Shown: positions 13,087-18,187 of the stretch, in pieces | Layout: every line of letters starts with the position of its first letter | Position numbering within the stretch: the stretch's first letter is position 1 | The notes under the pieces: model-generated | The model's input: only the letters and a program-made list of their open reading frames with translations | What the model was told of the DNA's origin: nothing | Database searches by the model: none | Assembly (NCBI GenBank): GCA_000432335.1 | Contig: HF995388.1 | Location: 5,953 to 24,139 of the forward strand | DNA: 18,187 nucleotides | Direction of reading: 5' to 3' | From: Firmicutes bacterium CAG:646 | GTDB lineage: Bacteria > Bacillota > Clostridia > Lachnospirales > Lachnospiraceae | Position numbers and translations under genes: made by a program

Positions 13087-14406
13087 ATGTATCGATATTT
13101 GCCGATTCGACGGATTTACGCAAGAGAAGTCCTGGATTCCAGAGCGAATCCTACAGTAGAAGTGGAAGTTACCGTGGGAGAAGGAATCATGGGGATTGAT
13201 GGATATACAGGAAGAGCGATCGTTCCATCGGGGGCGTCTACAGGAAAATACGAGGCAGTGGAACTGCGGGATGGAGAAGAACGGTTTGGCGGTTTGGGAG
13301 TGAAACAGGCGGTGAAAAATATCAATACCAGATTGTCTGACCGGATTGTGGGAGAAAATGCATTAAATCAGGCATATATTGACCGGATTTTGCAGGAAGA
13401 GGACGGGACAGATAATAAGAGCAGTCTGGGAGCAAATGCAACGCTGGGCGTTTCTCTGGCAGTAGCCCGGGCAGCAGCGAAGGCTCTGCGTCTGCCTTTG
13501 TATCAGTATCTGGGCGGTGTACACGCAAAACAGATGCCGGTTCCTATGATGAACATTTTAAATGGAGGAAAACATGCGGATAATACGGTGGATCTGCAGG
13601 AATTTATGATCATGCCGGTGGGAGCCTGCTGTTTTCGGGAAAGTCTGCGGATGGGCGCTGAAATTTATCAGCGGCTGAAGATTATTCTGAAACATAGAAA
13701 TCTGTCCACTGCGGTGGGAGATGAAGGAGGATTTGCCCCAGATCTTGGGAGCTCTCAGGAGGTGTTGGAGATCATGATGGAAGCGGTTGAAAAAGCCGGT
13801 TATCGACCGGGAGAGGATGTGGTATTTGCCATTGATGCGGCGGCCAGCGAATTATATGTGGAGGATAAAGAAGCCTATTATTTCCCGGGAGAAAGTAAGA
13901 TGTCAGGAAAGGAGATCTACAGAACTTCCGACGAGATGATCGAATATTACCAAGACCTGATAGAAAAATTTCCGATCCAATCAATTGAGGATGGACTGGA
14001 AGAGGAGGACTGGGACGGCTGGAAAAAAATGACACAAAAGCTGGGCGAAAGAATGCAGTTGGTGGGTGACGATCTTTTTGTGACAAATCCCAAACGGCTG
14101 GCTTGTGGTCTGAAACTGGGAGCGGCAAATAGCATTCTTGTAAAAGTGAATCAGATTGGCACGCTGACAGAAGCGCTGGATGCTGTTTCTATGGCGCAGC
14201 AGCGGGGCTATCGGGCAATCATATCCCACAGATCGGGAGAGACGGAGGACACCTTTATTGCAGATCTGGCTGTGGCAAGCAGCGCAGGGCAGATTAAGAC
14301 GGGGGCTCCCTGTCGGACGGAGCGAACGGCAAAATATAATCAACTTCTCCGAGTGGAGGAATACCTGGGAGCAGTAGCGGAATATAAAAACCCCTTTTTA
14401 TCATAA
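13087..14406 (+). CDS. eno: Enolase (phosphopyruvate hydratase)
   Basis: A 439-residue cytoplasmic enzyme converting 2-phosphoglycerate to phosphoenolpyruvate. Seen are SGAST (48-52) in the mobile loop, NGGKHADN (159-166), the acid/base Glu213 in GDEGGFAP, metal ligands Asp250 (FAIDAA), Glu301 (SIEDG) and Asp328 (GDDLFVTN), catalytic Lys353 in the signature ILVKVNQIGTLTEA, and SHRSGETEDT (380-389). Length is typical. The near-universal SRGNPTVE near the N-terminus is SRANPTVE here (Ala20), and the extended start MYRYLPIRRIYAREV is unlike the usual short N-terminus, so this is a somewhat divergent enolase; a second copy elsewhere is possible. CGGAGG (13075-13080) sets the start. It precedes secG-rnr-smpB-ssrA, a common clostridial order. 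Confidence 0.97.
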   Translation: MYRYLPIRRIYAREVLDSRANPTVEVEVTVGEGIMGIDGYTGRAIVPSGASTGKYEAVELRDGEERFGGLGVKQAVKNINTRLSDRIVGENALNQAYIDRILQEEDGTDNKSSLGANATLGVSLAVARAAAKALRLPLYQYLGGVHAKQMPVPMMNILNGGKHADNTVDLQEFMIMPVGACCFRESLRMGAEIYQRLKIILKHRNLSTAVGDEGGFAPDLGSSQEVLEIMMEAVEKAGYRPGEDVVFAIDAAASELYVEDKEAYYFPGESKMSGKEIYRTSDEMIEYYQDLIEKFPIQSIEDGLEEEDWDGWKKMTQKLGERMQLVGDDLFVTNPKRLACGLKLGAANSILVKVNQIGTLTEALDAVSMAQQRGYRAIISHRSGETEDTFIADLAVASSAGQIKTGAPCRTERTAKYNQLLRVEEYLGAVAEYKNPFLS

Positions 14407-14425
14407 GAATCTGTTGAAATAATTG

Positions 14426-14472
14426 TTGAAATATCGTAATTTCTATGGTAGAATGAAATCTGGTTACCATAG
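14426..14472 (+). promoter_or_regulatory. Promoter of secG with overlapping inverted repeat
   Basis: TTGAAA (14426-14431) and TAGAAT (14449-14454), both 5/6, are separated by 17 bases. An 8-bp inverted repeat, CTATGGTA (14443-14450) and TACCATAG (14465-14472), runs from the -10 into the Shine-Dalgarno AGGAGG (14471-14476). As the left arm is upstream of the likely transcript start near 14461, the dyad could work only as a DNA site, not as an RNA hairpin. Confidence 0.7.
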
Positions 14473-14483
14473 GAGGTGTGATT

Positions 14484-14720
14484 GTGGATATTTTAAGAAT
14501 CGTATTGACAGTTATCTTTGTATTTGATTGTATAGCATTGGCAGCAGTTGTATTGATGCAGGAAGGAAAACAGAAAGGTCTGGGAGCTATTTCCGGTATG
14601 GCGGACACTTATTGGGGAAAGAATAAGGGGCGTTCCATGGAAGGAAATCTTGTAAGAGCAACCAAGATCATGGCTGTTTTGTTCATGGTTCTGGCTGTTG
14701 TATTGAATATGAATTTTTAA
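14484..14720 (+). CDS. secG: Preprotein translocase subunit SecG
   Basis: A 78-residue membrane protein with the two-helix SecG layout: helix 1 about residues 2-25 (ILRIVLTVIFVFDCIALAAV), the conserved cytoplasmic loop LMQEGKQKGLGAISGM (24-39) and helix 2 about 61-76 (KIMAVLFMVLAVVLNM). SecG is the small accessory subunit of SecYEG and helps SecA-driven export. GTG at 14484 is chosen because AGGAGG lies at 14471-14476, seven bases upstream; the GTG at 14478 would leave only one base. It sits between eno and rnr, as in many Bacillota, with its own promoter and a terminator-like hairpin right after. Confidence 0.95.
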   Translation: MDILRIVLTVIFVFDCIALAAVVLMQEGKQKGLGAISGMADTYWGKNKGRSMEGNLVRATKIMAVLFMVLAVVLNMNF

Positions 14721-14740
14721 TCATTTAGTTAACAGAAACG

Positions 14741-14817
14741 GAGGCTGTCGCAGAGATCAGCATACAGGAATATGAGAATATTTCCTATATGCAAGGAAAT
14801 GCGGCAGTCTCTTTTTT
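14741..14817 (+). terminator. Terminator-like hairpin between secG and rnr
   Basis: GAGGCTGTCGCA (14741-14752) pairs with TGCGGCAGTCTC (14800-14811) over 12 positions including two G-U pairs, followed directly by six T residues. An inner AGGAATAT...ATATTTCCT element makes a longer branched structure. It ends 20 bases before the rnr start, so it would reduce read-through into rnr-smpB unless it is relieved. Confidence 0.8.
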
Positions 14818-14837
14818 AGACGAACGGGTAAAAGACA

Positions 14838-16976
14838 GTGAACAAGAAAAAATTAAAAAACAGAAAAAAATTAATTTTAGATTTTATATCAAATAAAGAG
14901 TATCGTCCCATGAGGGCGAGAGATATTGCAATGCTTCTTCAGATTCCAAAAGGAAAGAGATCAGAATTGTTTGAGGTTTTGGATGCTTTGGAGGCGGAAG
15001 GAAAGATATGCAGTAAAAAGGGAAAGTATGAGAAGGTACTTCAAAAGGAAGGAAAATCCAGGCAGGAAGTTCTGGAAGGGACCTTTCTTTCTACCGCGCG
15101 GGGATTTGGATTCGTAGAGGTGGAAGGACAGGAAGATATCTATATTCATGAGGAAGATGCGCTGTATGCCTTTCATCAGGATCGAGTTCAGGTTCTGGTG
15201 AAACCGGAACAGAAGGGCAGCAGAAAAGAAGGAAAGATTGTTCAGATTCTGGGACACGGTATTTCGGAAATTGTGGGGACTTTTGAAAAAAGTCAGAACT
15301 TCGGTTTTGTGATCCCGGATAATCATAAGGTGGGAAAAGATTTTTTTATTCCCAGAGAACATACGTTGGGGGCGAAAGACGGAGATAAGGTGGTGGTAAA
15401 GATTACCACCTATGGCGGAAAGAACAAGAATCCAGAAGGAAGAATTCAAGAGATTTTAGGTGGAGCAGATCAGCCGGGAATCGATGTGCTCTCTATCGCC
15501 AGAGGTTATGATCTGCCGATGGATTTTCCGGAGAAAGTGCTACATCAGGCAGATCGCGTACCGGATCATGTACTGGAAAGTGATTTTCAGGGAAGGATGG
15601 ATTTGCGGGAATGGACCGTTGTAACTATTGACGGAGAGGATGCCAAGGATTTGGATGATGGTATTTCCCTTACGAAAGAAGGAAATATTTATCACCTGGG
15701 TGTGCATATTGCAGATGTGACAAATTACGTGCAGGGGGGCAGTGCCCTGGATCGGGAGGCGCTTCGAAGGGGAACCAGTGTGTATCTGGTAGACAGGGTA
15801 ATACCCATGCTTCCCAAACGTTTATCCAACGGGATCTGTTCGCTGAATCAGGGAGAAGACCGGCTGGCGTTAAGCTGTCTGATGGATATAGATGCAAAAG
15901 GCAAGATTGTGAAGCATAAGATTGCCGAGACAGTGATCTGTGTGGATCGGCGCATGACGTATACAGCGGTGAAACAGATTCTGGAAGGGGACAAAGAACT
16001 GCGCAGAGAATATCAGGAACTGGTTCCGATGTTTTGCCATATGAAAGAGTTATCTTCTATTCTGAGAACAAACAGGACGAAACGTGGTTCTATAGATTTT
16101 GATTTTCCTGAAAGTAAGATTTTTCTGGATGAGATGGGACGTCCGGTAGAAATCAAGGCGTATGAGCAGAACGTGGCAACTCGGATCATTGAAGATTTTA
16201 TGCTTCTTGCCAATGAGACAGTAGCTAAAGAGTACTGTGAACGGGAAATTCCGTTTTTGTATCGTACCCATGAGAATCCCGATATGGATAAGATGGAAAA
16301 GGTGCTTACCTTTATAAGAAATCAGGATATACCAGTGCATAAAGCACATGAAGAAATTACTCCATTGGAGATTCAGGAGATCCTCACGGCAATCGAGGGG
16401 GAAACAAGTGAACCGCTGATCAGCCGTTTGCTGCTCCGCTCCATGAAACAGGCTCGATATACGACGGGATGCAGCGGTCATTTTGGTCTGGCAGCGAAGC
16501 ATTATTGCCATTTTACTTCTCCGATCCGCCGTTATCCGGATCTGCAGATTCACAGGATCATAAAGGATGATCTGAGAGGCAGGATGCGGGAAGAAAAGAG
16601 AGTATATTATGCGCAGATTTTGGAAGATGTAGCAGTAAAAACAAGCATGCTGGAGAGAAGAGCCGAGGAGGTGGAACGGGAAACTGTGAAACTGAAGAAG
16701 GCGGAATATATGGAGATGCATATGGGTCAGAGCTTTGAAGGTGTTGTTTCAGGAGTAACTGCATGGGGCATGTATGTGGAGCTGCCGAATACGGTGGAGG
16801 GACTTGTTCATGTGAGTACTATGGCAGATGATTACTATGTGTTTGATGAGGAGAATTATTGCCTGGTGGGAGAGGAATCCCGCAGAACGTATTATTTGGG
16901 CGATCCTGTTTGTGTGGAAGTATCAGGAGCGGACCTCACTTCCAGAAGTGTGGATTTTGTTTTAAGCAGCAGATAG
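14838..16976 (+). CDS. rnr: Ribonuclease R (3'-5' exoribonuclease)
   Basis: A 712-residue RNase II/R-family enzyme that degrades structured RNA and, with SmpB-tmRNA, the defective mRNAs freed from stalled ribosomes. Domains in order: an N-terminal winged helix (about 10-65), cold-shock domains about 80-137 (GTFLSTARGFGFVEV) and 146-208 (GTFEKSQNFGFVIP), the catalytic RNB domain about 250-590 with VTIDGEDAKDLDDGISL (Asp265, 271, 273, 274 binding Mg2+) and the signature HYCHFTSPIRRYPDLQIHR (555-573), and an S1 domain at about 630-710. The lysine-rich tail of the E. coli enzyme is missing. GTG at 14838 is the first possible start after an in-frame TAA at 14829-14831; its ribosome-binding site is weak. 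A later ATG at 14910 would cut the winged helix. It is 12 bases from smpB. Confidence 0.96.
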   Translation: MNKKKLKNRKKLILDFISNKEYRPMRARDIAMLLQIPKGKRSELFEVLDALEAEGKICSKKGKYEKVLQKEGKSRQEVLEGTFLSTARGFGFVEVEGQEDIYIHEEDALYAFHQDRVQVLVKPEQKGSRKEGKIVQILGHGISEIVGTFEKSQNFGFVIPDNHKVGKDFFIPREHTLGAKDGDKVVVKITTYGGKNKNPEGRIQEILGGADQPGIDVLSIARGYDLPMDFPEKVLHQADRVPDHVLESDFQGRMDLREWTVVTIDGEDAKDLDDGISLTKEGNIYHLGVHIADVTNYVQGGSALDREALRRGTSVYLVDRVIPMLPKRLSNGICSLNQGEDRLALSCLMDIDAKGKIVKHKIAETVICVDRRMTYTAVKQILEGDKELRREYQELVPMFCHMKELSSILRTNRTKRGSIDFDFPESKIFLDEMGRPVEIKAYEQNVATRIIEDFMLLANETVAKEYCEREIPFLYRTHENPDMDKMEKVLTFIRNQDIPVHKAHEEITPLEIQEILTAIEGETSEPLISRLLLRSMKQARYTTGCSGHFGLAAKHYCHFTSPIRRYPDLQIHRIIKDDLRGRMREEKRVYYAQILEDVAVKTSMLERRAEEVERETVKLKKAEYMEMHMGQSFEGVVSGVTAWGMYVELPNTVEGLVHVSTMADDYYVFDEENYCLVGEESRRTYYLGDPVCVEVSGADLTSRSVDFVLSSR

Positions 16977-16988
16977 CGGGAGGAAACG

Positions 16989-17459
16989 ATGGGGAAAGAA
17001 AAGAGTAACAGATTGATTGCAAATAATAAAAAAGCGTATCATGATTATTTTATTGAAGAGACCTACGAAGCAGGAATTGCCCTTCATGGTACGGAGGTAA
17101 AATCTCTGCGCATGGGAAAGTGCAGTATCAAAGAATCTTTTGTGAGAATTGAAAAGGAAGAAGTCTTTATTTATGGAATGCATATCAGCCCCTATGAAAA
17201 GGGTAATATTTTTAATAAAGATCCTCTGCGGGTAAAAAAACTTCTTTTGCATAAGGGTGAGATTCGGAAAATGAAGGGAAAAATCGCAGAAAAGGGTTAT
17301 ACATTAGTTCCTTTGAAAGTTTATTTTAAAGGAAGTTTGGTAAAAGTGGAGATTGGTCTGGCAAAGGGTAAAAAGCTTTACGATAAACGTCAGGATATTG
17401 CAAAAAAAGATCAGAGAAGAGAAGCAGAACGTGATTTCAAGGTGAAAAATTTGTATTGA
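16989..17459 (+). CDS. smpB: SsrA-binding protein SmpB
   Basis: A 156-residue small basic protein that binds the tRNA-like part of tmRNA and takes it to stalled ribosomes for trans-translation. Family marks are IANNKKAYHDYFIEETYEAG (10-29), ALHGTEVKSLR (31-41), YGMHISPYEKGN (62-73), LVPLKVYFK (106-114) and the ending GLAKGKKLYDKRQDIAKKD (123-141) with a basic C-terminal tail that enters the decoding site. GGGAGG (16978-16983) sets the ATG. It is 12 bases after rnr and directly upstream of the ssrA promoter, so protein, RNA partner and decay enzyme are encoded together. Confidence 0.98.
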   Translation: MGKEKSNRLIANNKKAYHDYFIEETYEAGIALHGTEVKSLRMGKCSIKESFVRIEKEEVFIYGMHISPYEKGNIFNKDPLRVKKLLLHKGEIRKMKGKIAEKGYTLVPLKVYFKGSLVKVEIGLAKGKKLYDKRQDIAKKDQRREAERDFKVKNLY

Positions 17460-17473
17460 GCGCAAACAGCGCC

Positions 17474-17502
17474 TTGACATTTTCTCAAAGGCTTATTATA
17501 AT
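17474..17502 (+). promoter_or_regulatory. Consensus promoter of ssrA
   Basis: TTGACA (17474-17479) and TATAAT (17497-17502) are both perfect and 17 bases apart, as expected for a highly expressed stable RNA. The transcript would begin near 17509, about 30 bases before the mature tmRNA 5' end, leaving a leader for RNase P to remove. Confidence 0.92.
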
Positions 17503-17539
17503 GAAATAACGACAAAATGTCTGCGAACCATAAGTCTTC

Positions 17540-17886
17540 GGGCTTGTACTGGTTTCGACGGGGGTTTTGAAGTTTGGGAAGCCATTCGCAGTTCCGGGAC
17601 TGCGTCATCAACCTGGAAATTAAATTTAAACGCAGACGAAAATTTAGCGTACGCTGCCTAATGGCAGCTGTCGCAGTTTAAGCCTCCCGCAGTTTAAACT
17701 GCGGCATCAAATTTTGCGGGGCACTTTTTCTTCAAAGCTTTGAGAGGAAAAAAGATTTTATGAAGCTACTGATCTCTGCAGCCTGTCATCCGGCGGCAGT
17801 CTGAGGGAATGCTAAAAGAATGACTGTAATGGGAGATGCCTGAATGAATAGGCTTTCGGACAGGGGTTCGATTCCCCTCAGGTCCA
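17540..17886 (+). ncRNA. ssrA: Transfer-messenger RNA (tmRNA, 10Sa RNA)
   Basis: The 5' end GGGCTTG (17540-17546) pairs with CAGGTCC (17879-17885) to form the seven-pair acceptor stem, allowing G-U pairs. GTACTGGTTTCGACGGGG follows, the typical tmRNA 5' core, and the T arm is read in CAGGGGTTCGATTCCCCT (17861-17878). The tag frame lies at 17632-17661. CCA is not encoded after the discriminator A17886 (the DNA reads TACC), so it must be added afterwards. The length of about 347 bases is normal. It rescues ribosomes stalled on broken mRNA together with SmpB, encoded just upstream. It has its own consensus promoter. Confidence 0.97.
17632..17661 (+). other. tmRNA tag-peptide reading frame
   Basis: The frame from the resume codon GCA (17632-17634) to TAA (17659-17661) encodes ADENLAYAA; with the alanine carried by tmRNA the tag is AADENLAYAA. 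The terminal hydrophobic YAA fits recognition by ClpXP-type proteases. The resume codon is placed by analogy with other tmRNAs. Confidence 0.88.
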
Positions 17887-17892
17887 TACCGA

Positions 17893-17918
17893 AAGGTCTC
17901 GGATTTTAGAGACTTTTA
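17893..17918 (+). terminator. Terminator after ssrA
   Basis: AAGGTCTC (17893-17900) pairs with GAGACTTT (17909-17916) over eight positions with one G-U pair, followed by only one further T and then A residues. It is a weak-looking but well-placed terminator seven bases after the mature RNA end. Confidence 0.6.
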
Positions 17919-17986
17919 AAAATGAAAAAGTGAATACAGATGGGGGTTGCTGCAGACAACATTATTTTTAAGAAGAAAGGTGTTTA

Positions 17987-18014
17987 TTGCAGTGACTCCT
18001 TTTTGTTTTATAAA
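17987..18014 (+). promoter_or_regulatory. Probable promoter of the small membrane protein gene
   Basis: TTGCAG (17987-17992, 4/6) and TATAAA (18009-18014, 5/6) are 16 bases apart, followed by a leader of about 25 bases with AGGAGG (18033-18038). The rest of 17919-17986 shows nothing recognisable. Confidence 0.5.
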
Positions 18015-18046
18015 AATGAGAATTATGTTACGAGGAGGAAACTAAG

Positions 18047-18187
18047 ATGAAGAGCATAGGAAATGCATTGCGGTGGATAGTGGGAATTTTGTGTCTGCTC
18101 AGTGGATTGTATGGAATTGTTCAGATACCGGTATTTGGGATTTTCTGTATGTTATTTGGAATATCCCTGCTTCCGGCAGTATGGAGA
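18047..18187 (+). CDS. Small membrane-anchored protein (5' part only)
   Basis: An open frame from ATG at 18047, with AGGAGG eight bases upstream, runs to the end of the window (47 codons seen). After a short basic start MKSIGNALRW come two closely spaced hydrophobic stretches, IVGILCLLSGLYGIV (11-25) and VFGIFCMLFGISLLPAV (29-45), separated by a Gln-Ile-Pro turn. This hairpin is a common N-terminal membrane anchor in clostridial proteins that carry varied extracellular or cytoplasmic domains, so the function depends on the missing part. I do not recognise a family. Confidence 0.7.
   Translation, partial: MKSIGNALRWIVGILCLLSGLYGIVQIPVFGIFCMLFGISLLPAVWR

Noticed and set aside
1..18187. CRISPR arrays, tRNA or rRNA genes and riboswitches
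   Set aside because: Read for repeat-spacer patterns, tRNA T arms (only the tmRNA one found) and familiar riboswitch cores; none was seen.

Overview
The window looks like chromosomal DNA from an anaerobic, low-to-moderate GC Bacillota, most likely a gut Lachnospiraceae-type clostridium. The evidence is an oxygen-sensitive [FeFe] hydrogenase, cofactor-independent phosphoglycerate mutase, the clostridial order eno-secG-rnr-smpB-ssrA, strong AGGAGG ribosome-binding sites and sigma-A-type promoters. I cannot assign a genus from sequence alone.

Layout. (1) 1-660: the 3' end of a TrkH/KtrB potassium channel subunit and a bidirectional terminator. (2) 662-2503, minus strand: a monomeric [FeFe] hydrogenase followed by an orphan HicB-like antitoxin gene. 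(3) 2562-4310: divergent promoters, then gpmI and its hairpin terminator. (4) 4311-8072, minus strand: a five-gene cassette made of a BlaI-type repressor, a BlaR1-like M56 metalloprotease without a sensor domain, and an ABC exporter (one ATPase, two permeases). A consensus promoter is flanked by two inverted copies of a BlaI-like operator, and a third operator-like site precedes the ATPase gene. (5) 8095-10945: an AraC-family regulator divergent from a sugar epimerase/dehydrogenase pair; two 16-base direct repeats 21 bases apart abut the -35 of the metabolic promoter. (6) 10946-13025: an AT-rich two-gene unit, an OLD/AAA_21-like ATPase directly followed by a DUF4276 protein with TOPRIM-like acidic motifs. 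This is a candidate anti-phage system and the best candidate for something little described. (7) 13026-17886: enolase, secG, RNase R, smpB and tmRNA. (8) 18047-end: the start of a small membrane protein.

How the parts fit together. gpmI and eno catalyse consecutive glycolytic steps and often sit close together in clostridia; here about 8.8 kb of accessory genes (regions 4-6) separates them, so this looks like an insertion hot spot in a housekeeping locus. secG serves protein export, while rnr, smpB and ssrA form the ribosome-rescue and RNA-decay module (trans-translation with tag ADENLAYAA plus its partner exonuclease). The hydrogenase would dispose of fermentation electrons. No transposase, integrase, tRNA gene or CRISPR array was seen, so the route by which the accessory block arrived is not visible.
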